Below, piece by piece: positions 8,288 to 16,442 of a stretch of DNA of 64,000 nucleotides (position 1 is its first letter; each line of letters starts with the position of its first letter). A program made the position numbers and the translations under genes. This DNA comes from Mariprofundus sp. NF (GTDB lineage Bacteria; Pseudomonadota; Zetaproteobacteria; Mariprofundales; Mariprofundaceae): assembly GCF_013387455.1 (NCBI RefSeq), contig NZ_VWNC01000002.1:124001-188000 (forward strand), written 5' to 3'. Below the pieces are notes generated by a model. That model was not told the origin of the DNA, made no database searches, and saw nothing but the letters and a program-made list of their open reading frames with translations.

Positions 8288-8701
8288 ATGCCGATACATA
8301 TTGTCGATGATGAAGCGCTCATCACTGAATTTCTATCCAAAGCTCTCAGACAGCACAGCAACCAAATCTCCTGCTTTCAGAGTGGGATCGACTACCTCTC
8401 ACATCTCCATTCAGACGACTATGTTGAACCGCGATTAATCATCACGGATGTCAGAATGCCCGGCATAGATGGCTTTGAGCTGATAAAAAGAATTCGCGCC
8501 AGCCAATCAAACGTGAAGATTATCGTCATGAGTGGCTACCACAATCTTCCTGAAAGTCCGCAGGAAACCACCTGCCATACGTTCGAAAAACCGCTGAATG
8601 TAAAAAACCTTCTTGCGATCGTATCTCAAACTCTCTCCTGTGACCGCTGCCCTCTCGTGTGTGAGAAGCAGTGCAACTCGGCCAGCGCTATACAAGGCTG
8701 A
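8288..8701 (+). CDS. Stand-alone response regulator receiver with four-cysteine C-terminal tail
   Basis: 137 residues. The receiver domain has D7/D8, phospho-acceptor D54 (IITDVRMPG), S82 and K101 (FEKP). There is no output domain; instead, after the last helix, the tail has C118-x2-C121-x3-C125-x3-C129 (CDRCPLVCEKQC). The spacing would allow a zinc or iron-sulfur site or disulfide chemistry, which is inference. Ribosome binding sequence AAAGGA lies about 8 bases before ATG. Together with the divergent NarL-type regulator it suggests a two-component circuit whose kinase lies elsewhere. Confidence 0.88.
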   Translation: MPIHIVDDEALITEFLSKALRQHSNQISCFQSGIDYLSHLHSDDYVEPRLIITDVRMPGIDGFELIKRIRASQSNVKIIVMSGYHNLPESPQETTCHTFEKPLNVKNLLAIVSQTLSCDRCPLVCEKQCNSASAIQG

Positions 8702-8799
8702 GCGACAGGTTTTCAGCCGCAAAAGAATTAACTTCCCAGCCACTGCCATGAACAGTCAGGATTGCAGACTTGAAAGTTTTGCAGCCATCGTGAGGAACC

Positions 8800-9111
8800 A
8801 TGAAAAAAGTATTCAAACTGACACACCCGAAAATTAAATATGCCCGGCTCATCGACAATGTCAGGCGCGATATCAAAAAATACATCAAACGGGAACGCTT
8901 CAAAGAGCTGCCTGAAGGTTTTGATCAGTGGGATTTCGACTGCAAATTCGGCCCAACACCAGAAGCCGCAGAGGCCATTCAACTGGCAGATATTGGTCAA
9001 TGCATCACCAGCGCTGAGACCGATCAGCTGGAGTCATTCTACATAGAGATTCTAGCCAAACCCACTCACAGAACTGATGGCCTCTACTCCGCATCAACGG
9101 ATAACAACTAA
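8800..9111 (+). CDS. DUF6172-type conserved small protein
   Basis: 103 residues beginning MKKVFKLTHPKIKYARLIDN, with KKYIKRERFKELPEGFDQWD and FDCKFGPTPEAAE in the centre and YIEILAKPTHRTDG near the end. I recall this pattern as DUF6172, a family of about 100-residue cytoplasmic proteins with no assigned function. The basic KYIKRER segment could contact nucleic acid, but this is guesswork. GAGGAA precedes the ATG. It stands alone between the response regulator and the Fic gene. Confidence 0.78.
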   Translation: MKKVFKLTHPKIKYARLIDNVRRDIKKYIKRERFKELPEGFDQWDFDCKFGPTPEAAEAIQLADIGQCITSAETDQLESFYIEILAKPTHRTDGLYSASTDNN

Positions 9112-9186
9112 AACCCGTCCCAACCGGTAGACTCATTCAAGTAAAACACTCTAAGAGAGAAGAGCAAGAGAGGGTCTTGTGTCTTA

Positions 9187-9241
9187 GTGATTAATAAATC
9201 CGCCATTTATTAATCACCAATCATTGCATCAATGATTAATA
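9187..9241. promoter_or_regulatory. Operator-like cluster of inverted repeats upstream of the Fic gene
   Basis: A perfect 13-bp inverted repeat (GTGATTAATAAAT, 5-base spacer, ATTTATTAATCAC; 9187-9217) is followed at once by AATCATTG-CAT-CAATGATT (8-bp arms, 9219-9237). The half-site TGATTAAT occurs at 9188 and 9233 on the plus strand and at 9209-9216 on the minus strand. The cluster ends 19 bases before the fic ATG and would cover or abut its promoter, as expected for a repressor site. Confidence 0.7.
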
Positions 9242-9260
9242 CCGGTACTATTTACTCATC

Positions 9261-10382
9261 ATGACCTGGAACTGGCAGAAAAAAAACTGGCCTGAATTCA
9301 TCTACTCCTCTTCAGCTCTCAATGCATATGAGGAGCTGTTTATGTTTGAAGCCGGAAAGCTTCTGGGTGCATTTTCACATGTCGATGAAAACAATCAGAA
9401 AGAACTTGTTGTAGAATTCATCAGTGAAGAAGCGATAAAAACCTCGAAAATCGAGGGTGAGCTTCTTGACCGTGAAAGCCTTGCTATCTCCTTGCGGAGA
9501 AACTTCGGCCTGATAGCAGATGGTCAGAGGATTCCGCCTAGAGAAAGAGGAATAACTGAAATGATGGTGGATGCATACCATCACTTCGACACCCCGCTTA
9601 CCCATGAAACGATGTTTAACTGGCATAGCAGCCTCATGCAGAGCCACACCCACTTAAAGGATATCGGCAATTACAGAACCCACGAAGATCCTATGCAGGT
9701 TGTTTCCGGTCGGCCTGGAAAATGGAAGATTCATTATGAGGCACCACCATCGTCTTCAGTGCCTAAAGAGATGTCCGCTTTTGTCGATTGGTTTAATGAC
9801 TCCTCTCCAGCAGGAAGCAACCCACTTCCAGCGCTTACACGTGCAGGGATCGCCCATCTTTACTTTGTCTCGATCCATCCATTTGAAGACGGCAATGGCC
9901 GCATTGGTCGGGCGCTCAGTGAAAAAGCGCTCTCACAGAGTTTAAATCAGCCTGCTTTAGTCGCGCTTTCGCATGTAATCGAAGGCACCAAAAAAGAGTA
10001 CTACAATCAGCTTGAGGCCAATCAGAGCGGCCTGGCAATCAATCCCTGGCTTCATTACTTTTCCAGGACCACGTTGGAAGCCGTCAACCACTCGCAGAGA
10101 TTGACAGCTTTTCTGATCAAAAAGACAAAACTTTATGACCGGATCCATGGTCAGATCAACGCGCGTCAGGCAAAGGTTTTAGATTGCATGTTGAAGAAGG
10201 GCATTGAAGGTTGGGATGGCGGCATGAGTGCCAAGAAGTATATGTCGATAAGTGGAGCCCCGATTGCAACAACGACAAGGGATCTGAAGCAGCTTGTCGA
10301 ACTTGGCGTGTTCACCAAAACCGGCAAGCTCAAAACCACGCGTTACTGGATCCCTTTCCAGAATCCGGATTATGAATCCTGA
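9261..10382 (+). CDS. Fic-domain AMP-transferase-type protein with DUF4172 N-terminus
   Basis: 373 residues. The Fic core motif is H206-PFEDGNGRIGR-217, complete with the catalytic histidine and both arginines, so nucleotide transfer (usually AMPylation of a protein) is expected. T61-SKIE65-G66 matches the [S/T]xxxE[G/N] inhibitory helix, making this a class II, self-inhibited Fic. The N-terminus (MTWNWQKKNWPEFIYSS) is DUF4172-like. The C-terminus (about residues 295-370, with MSAKKYMSISGAPIATTTRDL) looks like a winged helix that binds DNA. No antitoxin gene is adjacent. The operator-like repeats immediately upstream suggest autoregulation through that domain. The target protein is unknown. 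Confidence 0.92.
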   Translation: MTWNWQKKNWPEFIYSSSALNAYEELFMFEAGKLLGAFSHVDENNQKELVVEFISEEAIKTSKIEGELLDRESLAISLRRNFGLIADGQRIPPRERGITEMMVDAYHHFDTPLTHETMFNWHSSLMQSHTHLKDIGNYRTHEDPMQVVSGRPGKWKIHYEAPPSSSVPKEMSAFVDWFNDSSPAGSNPLPALTRAGIAHLYFVSIHPFEDGNGRIGRALSEKALSQSLNQPALVALSHVIEGTKKEYYNQLEANQSGLAINPWLHYFSRTTLEAVNHSQRLTAFLIKKTKLYDRIHGQINARQAKVLDCMLKKGIEGWDGGMSAKKYMSISGAPIATTTRDLKQLVELGVFTKTGKLKTTRYWIPFQNPDYES

Positions 10383-10510
10383 ACACAAAGTTAAATGGAC
10401 TGGCCAAGCTGAATTCATCTAATCATTCGTAAGTCTGAAAAAGAAAGATCATCAAACCGTTCCTGGATTCTTGTTAGGTGAACTTATCCCGTAACTGATA
10501 GCATGCAGAC

Positions 10511-11137
10511 ATGCCATTCGACTTAGCTGTAATTGACCTCGATAACACATTATATGCCGCTGATAGCGGGGTGTTTGCGCGCATGGACAAACGCATGACC
10601 GCCTTTGTGGCAAAAGAGCTTGAGGTTGATCCCCAAGAGGCTGATCGCTTGCGGGTAAAATACTGGAAAGAGTACGGCACCACGCTGCGTGGCATGATGT
10701 TACATCACGGCATGGAGGCCGAAGCTTTCCTGCACGATGTACATGACATTGATGCCCATGAAATACTTAAAGCCGATGATGAGTTGGATGATGCGCTGGC
10801 GAGACTTCCTGGACGCAAGGTGATCCACACCAACGGCATCCTTGAACATGCTGAGCGTATTCTGGGAGTCTTAGGTATCGCCCACCATTTTGAGGCGATC
10901 TACGATATCCGCTTTAACAACTACATCCCCAAACCCTGCAAAGAGACACTGGCCATGCTAATCAATGCTGAAGGGGCTTCACCTGAGCGCACGCTGGTGG
11001 TGGATGATATGGCGGATAATCTCAAGGTCGCCCGCGCACTGGGCTGCAAAACCGTCTGGATCACCCACGAACCCGATGGTCACTGGGATTTTCATATTCC
11101 CAGGTTCCACCATCTTCCTGATTCCCTCGGTCTATAA
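10511..11137 (+). CDS. HAD-family pyrimidine 5'-nucleotidase-type phosphatase
   Basis: 208 residues, HAD subfamily IA. Motif I is AVIDLDNTLYAADSG (nucleophile D in DLDNT), motif II is VIHTNG, and the motif III/IV region is YIPKPCKETLAMLI followed by TLVVDDMADNLKVARALGCK. The general plan matches the bacterial and fungal SDT1-like pyrimidine 5'-nucleotidase group (TIGR01993), which dephosphorylates UMP/CMP-type nucleotides. Related HADs act on other small phosphates, so the substrate is uncertain. It is a single gene facing rho. Confidence 0.88.
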   Translation: MPFDLAVIDLDNTLYAADSGVFARMDKRMTAFVAKELEVDPQEADRLRVKYWKEYGTTLRGMMLHHGMEAEAFLHDVHDIDAHEILKADDELDDALARLPGRKVIHTNGILEHAERILGVLGIAHHFEAIYDIRFNNYIPKPCKETLAMLINAEGASPERTLVVDDMADNLKVARALGCKTVWITHEPDGHWDFHIPRFHHLPDSLGL

Positions 11138-11139
11138 AT

Positions 11140-11167
11140 AAAAAAATCCCCCGGCGCGAACCGGAGG
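11140..11167 (-). terminator. Intrinsic terminator downstream of rho
   Basis: On the minus strand, CCTCCGG-TTCGCG-CCGGGGG (one mismatch) is followed by A and seven T. It lies 100 bases after the rho stop. In the plus direction it follows the nucleotidase stop closely but has no T tract. Confidence 0.7.
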
Positions 11168-11187
11168 CTTTAGAAATGCAAGTCGTT

Positions 11188-11257
11188 AGGAGTGAGATGA
11201 AAAGAGTAACGGGTTAGGCGTGAGGATACTATACCTTACCCCTCTCGCCTCACTCCT
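11188..11257. repeat. Nested imperfect inverted repeat between nucleotidase and rho
   Basis: Outer arms AGGAGTGAG (11188-11196) and CTCACTCCT (11249-11257) are perfect. Inner arms AGGCGTGAGG (11216-11225) and CCTCTCGCCT (11241-11250) pair except at one position. The two structures share bases and cannot both form fully. It may fold in the rho 3' region; its role is unknown. Confidence 0.45.
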
Positions 11258-11266
11258 CACAATTCC

Positions 11267-13054
11267 CTACTGATTCATGCGATCGAAGAACTCAGCATTG
11301 TTTTTCGTGGTACCCAATTTATCGAGCAGGAACTCCATCGCATCGATTGAACCCATGGGCGAGAGAATCTTGCGCAGGATCCATACCTTCTGAAGATCTT
11401 CACGCGGTGTAAGCAGCTCCTCTTTACGGGTACCGGATGGGGCAATATCAATCGATGGGAATACACGCTTATCGGTAAGCTTGCGCTCCAGCTTGATCTC
11501 CATATTACCGGTGCCTTTGAACTCCTCAAAGATCACTTCATCCATCTTCGAGCCGGTATCAACCAGCGCAGTTGCGATAATGGTCAGAGAACCACCACCT
11601 TCGATATTTCGTGCTGCACCGAAGAAACGTTTCGGCCTGTGCAGTGCATTGGCGTCCACACCACCGGTAAGAATCTTACCTGAGGATGGAACCACTGTAT
11701 TATAAGCACGTGCCAGACGGGTAATTGAGTCGAGCAGGATCACCACATCCTTACCGGTTTCAACCAGTCGTTTGGCTTTCTCAATCACCATCTCGGAGAC
11801 CTGAACATGGCGCTGAGCCGGTTCATCGAAGGTAGAGGATACAACCTCACCCTTCACCGAGCGTTTCATATCGGTCACCTCTTCAGGGCGCTCATCAATG
11901 AGCAGAACAATCAGCTCCACGTCAGGATGGTTGGCGGCGATAGAGTGAGCAATCGACTGCATCATCACTGTTTTACCGGTACGTGGTGGTGCTACCAGCA
12001 GGGCACGCTGGCCTTTACCAATCGGTGATACGATATCGATAATACGACCGGTAATATCCTTACGCGTCGGATTCTCGACCTCCATGGTCAGACGCTCTTC
12101 CGGATAGAGCGGGGTCAGGTTATCAAACAGCACCTTGGTACGAGCCTGTTCAGGTGACTGGCCGTTGGTGGTATCGACAGTTTTCAGCGCAAAGTATTTC
12201 TCACCACGGCGCGGGGCACGGATTTCACCGGCAACGGTATCACCCTTGCGCAGGAAGAAGCGGCGAATCTGATGGGTGGATACATACACATCATCAGGGC
12301 CTGAAAGGTAGTTAGCATCAGGTGAACGCAGGAAGCCAAAACCGTCCGGCAGAATCTCCAGTACACCCTCACTGTAAATGGTGCCCGAACGCAGGCCGTG
12401 AGCACGCAGAATGGCAGAGACCTGCTCCTGTTTACGCATACCTGCGGCATTATCGATATCATACTGGTCGGCAAGCTCCAGCAGCTCAGTCGGCGATTTG
12501 GCTGAAACCTCTTTCAGATTAATTGTAACGCCATCCATCTCATCGGAGATCTTCTCTTCAGCCTCATCACGACGGGGACGTTTGTTGCTATTGTTACTGT
12601 TGTTATTGCGGTCGCCCTTCTTCCAGCGCGGGCGTTTGCCATGATCATTCTGCTGCTGCTCTTCTCTGGGGTTCTCTGCCGGTTTGGCTGCCGATGACTC
12701 TTCTGCCTTCGCTTCAGCAGGTTTGCCTTCAACTTTGCGCGGCCTGCCACGACGGTGAGATTTCACTTCCGGTGCAGCTTCACTCTTTGCAGGTGCGGCC
12801 TCAGTTTTGGCCGGTTCAGCTTTTACTGGCGCGGACTCAGCAGGTGCTGCTTCAGCTTTTACCACTGCAGCCTTCGCTTTAGCAGGTTTTGCTTTAGCAG
12901 GTTTCGCTTTGGCCACTTTAGGTTCAGGAGCATTCGCTTGATCGGCGACCTCAACTACAACCTTGCGTGGTCTGCCACGACGGCGAGGTTTCTCCTCTGA
13001 GGCTTTTACCTCAGAAGTTACCACTTCCTGTGGTGTATCGATTTCATTAGACAT
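11267..13054 (-). CDS. rho: Transcription termination factor Rho with long N-terminal extension
   Basis: 595 residues against about 420 in the usual protein. Residues 180-595 are a full Rho: Rho_N helices ([20 protein letters not shown]), cold-shock RNA-binding fold ([12 protein letters not shown]), Walker A APPRTGKT near residue 355, Walker [16 protein letters not shown] and the Q/R-loop region [20 protein letters not shown]. Rho is a ring helicase that ends transcription. The extra 180 residues are low-complexity Ala/Lys/Pro/Glu and carry two RGRPRK AT-hook cores (residues 26-31 and 102-107) plus an Arg/Asn stretch (140-162). Such disordered basic extensions in other Rho proteins bind RNA; a DNA contact is possible here. 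ATG at 13054; long leader. Confidence 0.97.
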   Translation of the reverse strand: MSNEIDTPQEVVTSEVKASEEKPRRRGRPRKVVVEVADQANAPEPKVAKAKPAKAKPAKAKAAVVKAEAAPAESAPVKAEPAKTEAAPAKSEAAPEVKSHRRGRPRKVEGKPAEAKAEESSAAKPAENPREEQQQNDHGKRPRWKKGDRNNNSNNSNKRPRRDEAEEKISDEMDGVTINLKEVSAKSPTELLELADQYDIDNAAGMRKQEQVSAILRAHGLRSGTIYSEGVLEILPDGFGFLRSPDANYLSGPDDVYVSTHQIRRFFLRKGDTVAGEIRAPRRGEKYFALKTVDTTNGQSPEQARTKVLFDNLTPLYPEERLTMEVENPTRKDITGRIIDIVSPIGKGQRALLVAPPRTGKTVMMQSIAHSIAANHPDVELIVLLIDERPEEVTDMKRSVKGEVVSSTFDEPAQRHVQVSEMVIEKAKRLVETGKDVVILLDSITRLARAYNTVVPSSGKILTGGVDANALHRPKRFFGAARNIEGGGSLTIIATALVDTGSKMDEVIFEEFKGTGNMEIKLERKLTDKRVFPSIDIAPSGTRKEELLTPREDLQKVWILRKILSPMGSIDAMEFLLDKLGTTKNNAEFFDRMNQ

Positions 13055-13174
13055 GAGTTACTCCAGATGAAGAGACGGGTCAAACACTGGGCTGAGACGT
13101 CTTCATTGAATTGCTGATTGGTGACAAATCGTTTCAGATAACCGGAACGCCGGAGAAGACCGGCAACGGATGCA

Positions 13175-13203
13175 TTGCTAAATGCGCATGCTTCCTGTGT
13201 CAA
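13175..13203 (-). promoter_or_regulatory. Candidate rho promoter
   Basis: TTGACA (13198-13203), 17-base spacer, TAGCAA (13175-13180) on the minus strand. This leaves a leader of about 115 bases before the rho ATG, containing a GCCGG/CCGGC hairpin. E. coli rho is also autoregulated in a long leader. The -10 is weak, but the same TAGCAA with 17-bp spacing appears upstream of nuoA. Confidence 0.45.
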
Positions 13204-13319
13204 CCCTGAGAGCCTACCTTATATAAACAAACTGCAACAGCCCCTTTTAAGGCAGAAGTTGTAAACAACGGTTTCGCTGTGGGCGCCGCTGCTACAAAGA
13301 AGCGCTATCGTTTTAGTTC

Positions 13320-13685
13320 CTAATAGCTTTTGTACTCAGCCAGTCCTTCCAGTACCAGTTGATCATTGATGTTCTTCCACGAGCCATCTTCTGTGGCAAG
13401 CCAGATCTCGGCCAGGTAGCGACCATATTTGCCTTTTTTATCTTTTACAGTTTCAAGCAGGATCACTTTGCCATCAATCAGTTCACGCAGGCGGTCTCTG
13501 GAGATCAAACCTTCTGCCCGTTCATCACCGCGCAACTCCGGCGTGTTGATGCGATACAGGCGCACCTTCTCACCATATTTCCAGACACCAAGCCCAAGAT
13601 CGATATCGACTGTGCAGGTATCACCGTCATATACGGAGCTTACTCTGGCATGGTAGTGAAAGGGTGTGGGTCTGATCTGTGACAT
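13320..13685 (-). CDS. Staphylococcal-nuclease-like (SNase) domain protein
   Basis: 121 residues from the ATG at 13685, preferred because AGGAGA lies at the correct distance; the upstream start at 13700 would overlap that site. The core is VYDGDTCTVDIDLG, RLYRINTPELRGDERAEG and GKYGRYLAEIWL. Residues equivalent to nuclease R35, E43 and R87 are present. The D40 equivalent, a calcium ligand in the staphylococcal enzyme, is N, as in many bacterial homologs. No signal peptide is seen, so it would be cytoplasmic. It may cleave nucleic acid or only bind it. Confidence 0.85.
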   Translation of the reverse strand: MSQIRPTPFHYHARVSSVYDGDTCTVDIDLGLGVWKYGEKVRLYRINTPELRGDERAEGLISRDRLRELIDGKVILLETVKDKKGKYGRYLAEIWLATEDGSWKNINDQLVLEGLAEYKSY

Positions 13686-13708
13686 GGCAATCTCCTGCAC
13701 GGCTTTGT

Positions 13709-14308
13709 TTACAGTGTAGCAGATATCTCTCGGTGCAGTACGGTCACCTGCTGCTGTAGCGCTTCAATAGAGCCGTTATTGTCGATCAGCCAGTTCGCCT
13801 CTGCTCTACGCGTCTCGTCACTGCACTGGCGCGCCACAATCGCGGCAAAAGCCTTCGCATCGCGATCACCCCGAGCCAGCACCCGCTGCAGACGAAGGGA
13901 CTCATCAGCAAGCAGAACAATCACACCATACATGCGCCCGGCGCCTCCCGACTCAAGCAGCACCGAAGCCTCGATTATCACATAAGGAGTCTGCTGTTTC
14001 TCCAGCCAGAGTGCCTCCGCCTGCCAGATCAGCGGGTGCATCAATGCGTTCAATCGCGCTGTCTCCTCAGCACTACCAAAGCAGTGGGCGGCGAGTGCGC
14101 CGCGATTCAGAGAGCCATCACTATTGAGCATGCTTTGACCAAAGGTCTGAATAAGCTGGTTCAGCCCATCAGAACCGGGGGCAACCACCTCATGCCCAAC
14201 CCGATCCAGATCCAGCACAGGCACACCAAGGCTCTGGAACATCGTTGCAGCACTGCTTTTACCGCTACCGATGCCACCGGTGAGTCCAATAGGCAGAGGC
14301 CCTGTCAC
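13709..14308 (-). CDS. coaE: Dephospho-CoA kinase
   Basis: 199 residues. The P-loop GLTGGIGSGKSSAATMF is at the N-terminus, followed by VLDLDRVGHEV and the lid region LMHPLIWQ. It phosphorylates dephospho-CoA, the last step of coenzyme A synthesis. The start is GTG at 14308 in a GTGA overlap with the pilD stop. pilD-coaE is a common gammaproteobacterial pair, often joined by yacG, which is absent here. It is the last gene of the pil run. Confidence 0.96.
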   Translation of the reverse strand: MTGPLPIGLTGGIGSGKSSAATMFQSLGVPVLDLDRVGHEVVAPGSDGLNQLIQTFGQSMLNSDGSLNRGALAAHCFGSAEETARLNALMHPLIWQAEALWLEKQQTPYVIIEASVLLESGGAGRMYGVIVLLADESLRLQRVLARGDRDAKAFAAIVARQCSDETRRAEANWLIDNNGSIEALQQQVTVLHREISATL

Positions 14309-15075
14309 AGGCTCATACCAATCAGATCCGCATACCAGTTAAGAATATCGGAACCGGCAACAAACCAGATCATGCCCGCTACAGCCAGATAGGGGCCGAA
14401 AGGAATCTCAGCGCGCATGCCACGCCTGGAGAGCAGTAGAAAGATCGAACCGATCACTACTCCGGTCACTGATGATGTGAGAATAATAAATGGCAGTGCC
14501 TGCCAACCCATAAAAGCCCCCAGCATAGCCAACAGCTTGAAATCACCATAACCCATGCCCTCGCGCCCGGTGATCAGCAGAAACAGGCGCGCCACCAGCC
14601 AGAACACCGCGTAACCGGCCACAGTTCCAATCAGAGCCGCCTGCCAGTCACCGATCCACCATGAAAAAATAAGCCCAAGTGCGATACCGGGAAAGGTGAG
14701 TGCATTGGGCAAAAGCCCTGTCTCCATATCTATGAGGGTCAGAATCCAGAGCAGGAAAAACAGCGTGATGGCTACGAGCAGTATGGGCGTGGGGCCATAG
14801 AGCCATGCCAGGCCACCCCAGCTGAGCCCCATCAGCAACTCCAACAGCGGATAGCGCCATGAGATGGGTGAAGCGCAGTGGCGACAGGCACCTTTGAGCA
14901 GAAGCCATGAGAGCAGTGGAACATTATCGCTTAAAGCGATGGCATGACTGCAGGTTGGGCAGTGGCTACCCGGAAATGCAATCGACTCCCGGCGCGGAAT
15001 CCGATGTACGCAGACATTGGCAAAGCTGCCAAAGATCAGTCCTAATAGAGAAGCAGTAACAACAAACAGCGTCAC
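14305..15075 (-). CDS. pilD: Type IV prepilin peptidase/N-methyltransferase PilD
   Basis: 256 residues, polytopic. The N-terminal methyltransferase region has the two CxxC pairs (CPTC near residue 39, CRHC near residue 64). The catalytic aspartates are in LIDMETGLLPNALTFPG and GMGYGDFKLLAMLGAF. It removes the leader peptide of prepilins and methylates the new N-terminus at the inner membrane. GTG start at 15075, sharing GTGA with the pilR stop. Both halves of the bifunctional enzyme look intact. Confidence 0.96.
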   Translation of the reverse strand: MTLFVVTASLLGLIFGSFANVCVHRIPRRESIAFPGSHCPTCSHAIALSDNVPLLSWLLLKGACRHCASPISWRYPLLELLMGLSWGGLAWLYGPTPILLVAITLFFLLWILTLIDMETGLLPNALTFPGIALGLIFSWWIGDWQAALIGTVAGYAVFWLVARLFLLITGREGMGYGDFKLLAMLGAFMGWQALPFIILTSSVTGVVIGSIFLLLSRRGMRAEIPFGPYLAVAGMIWFVAGSDILNWYADLIGMSL

Positions 15076-16442
15076 TCATCGGCTCCGGAGAGACCCAGCT
15101 TTTTCAACCTGTAACGCATCGAGCGGAAGCTGATGCCAAGTTGCTCGGCTGCGCGGGTAATATTACCACCGGTTTTGCTCAGCGCCTCATCAATCAACTG
15201 CCGCTCTATCTGCTCCAGCCAGCTATCGAGATCTTTTTCCTGCTCCTGAAGGCGCGACAGTGAGACCTCGGCTTCAGGCTGTTTAACGGCATAAAGTTCA
15301 TTGAGCAGGGCTGTGTCCAGCTCCCCACTTTCAGAGAGGGCGAGCATGCGCTGCAGCAGATTCTCCAGCTCGCGCACATTGCCCATAAAGGGGAGCTCAC
15401 AGAGTCTGCTCAGGCAACTCTTACTCAGTCTGGAGCGGCCACCACTCCACTGACGCACAATAGCTGTTGCCAGTTCAGGGATATCCTCACTGCGCTGGCG
15501 CAGTGGCGGCATATGCACCGGCACCACATTCAGGCGGAAGAAGAGATCCTCCCGGAACGCGCCCTTGCGTACCTCGGCTTCCAGATCGCGATTGGTCGCT
15601 GCAATGATACGAAGATCAACGTCGTGCTCATGATCATCACCAACGCGGCGTACAGAGCGCTCCTGCAGAACACGCAGCAGTTTAACCTGCACCGCAAGCG
15701 GCATCTCACCCACCTCATCGAGAAACAGCGTACCACCATTGGCAGCTTCAATGAGTCCATTGCGATCATAATCGGCACCGGTAAATGCACCTTTACGGTG
15801 GCCGAACAGCTCAGACTCAAATAGTCCTTCAGGAATAGCACCGCAATGCACAGGAACAAAAGCCTCTCTGGCCCGCTTTGATGAAGCATGTACATACCTT
15901 GCGGCAAGCTCTTTACCTGTCCCTGACTCCCCGCTGATCAGCACCGTGAAATCCGACTGTGCAGCCCGCCCAAGCCTTGAGCGCACCCTCTTCATCGCCT
16001 CAGAGACACCTATCAGCATCTCATGCTTGCTGCTGGAGCTTTCATCTTTCTGCTCAGCAGTCACAGTTTCAGCTGCAGCGCTATCAGCCAGTGCCCTCTC
16101 TACAGCCGCTGCCAGCTCTTCCGCTGAGACCGGTTTGGTCAGATAATCGAATGCACCCTCTTTCATCGCAGCAACAGCGGTGTCGGCACTGGCATAAGCG
16201 GTAAGCAGCAAAATGCGGGCATCCGGCTGCAGCTCTCGCCCCATACGAATCACCTCAAGCCCTGCATCACGCCCGTCCATGCGCAGATCCGTCAGCACCA
16301 CATCAAACTCCTGACTCTGCATCAGGTTTTGTGCCTCTTCCGCAGAGCCACAGCCACTCACCTGATGACCCTGAAGATTCAACCCCAGCGTAAGTATCTG
16401 TCTGGCGTTGGCTTCATCTTCAACCAGCAGAATATCAGCCAT
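15072..16442 (-). CDS. pilR: Sigma-54-dependent response regulator PilR
   Basis: 456 residues from the ATG at 16442, which has GGAGGAGA before it. The receiver domain has phospho-acceptor D52 (LTDLRMDG). The AAA+ central domain has [15 protein letters not shown], the sigma-54 contact loop [12 protein letters not shown] and [18 protein letters not shown] Fis-type HTH ends the protein ([24 protein letters not shown]). PilR activates pilin transcription with RpoN in pseudomonads. The gene overlaps pilS by 8 bases. pilA is not in this window, so its target promoter lies elsewhere. Confidence 0.95.
   Translation of the reverse strand: MADILLVEDEANARQILTLGLNLQGHQVSGCGSAEEAQNLMQSQEFDVVLTDLRMDGRDAGLEVIRMGRELQPDARILLLTAYASADTAVAAMKEGAFDYLTKPVSAEELAAAVERALADSAAAETVTAEQKDESSSSKHEMLIGVSEAMKRVRSRLGRAAQSDFTVLISGESGTGKELAARYVHASSKRAREAFVPVHCGAIPEGLFESELFGHRKGAFTGADYDRNGLIEAANGGTLFLDEVGEMPLAVQVKLLRVLQERSVRRVGDDHEHDVDLRIIAATNRDLEAEVRKGAFREDLFFRLNVVPVHMPPLRQRSEDIPELATAIVRQWSGGRSRLSKSCLSRLCELPFMGNVRELENLLQRMLALSESGELDTALLNELYAVKQPEAEVSLSRLQEQEKDLDSWLEQIERQLIDEALSKTGGNITRAAEQLGISFRSMRYRLKKLGLSGADE

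Noticed and set aside
9261-10382. Fic/Phd-type toxin-antitoxin pair
   Set aside because: No antitoxin ORF next to the gene; the inhibitory helix is inside the Fic protein itself.
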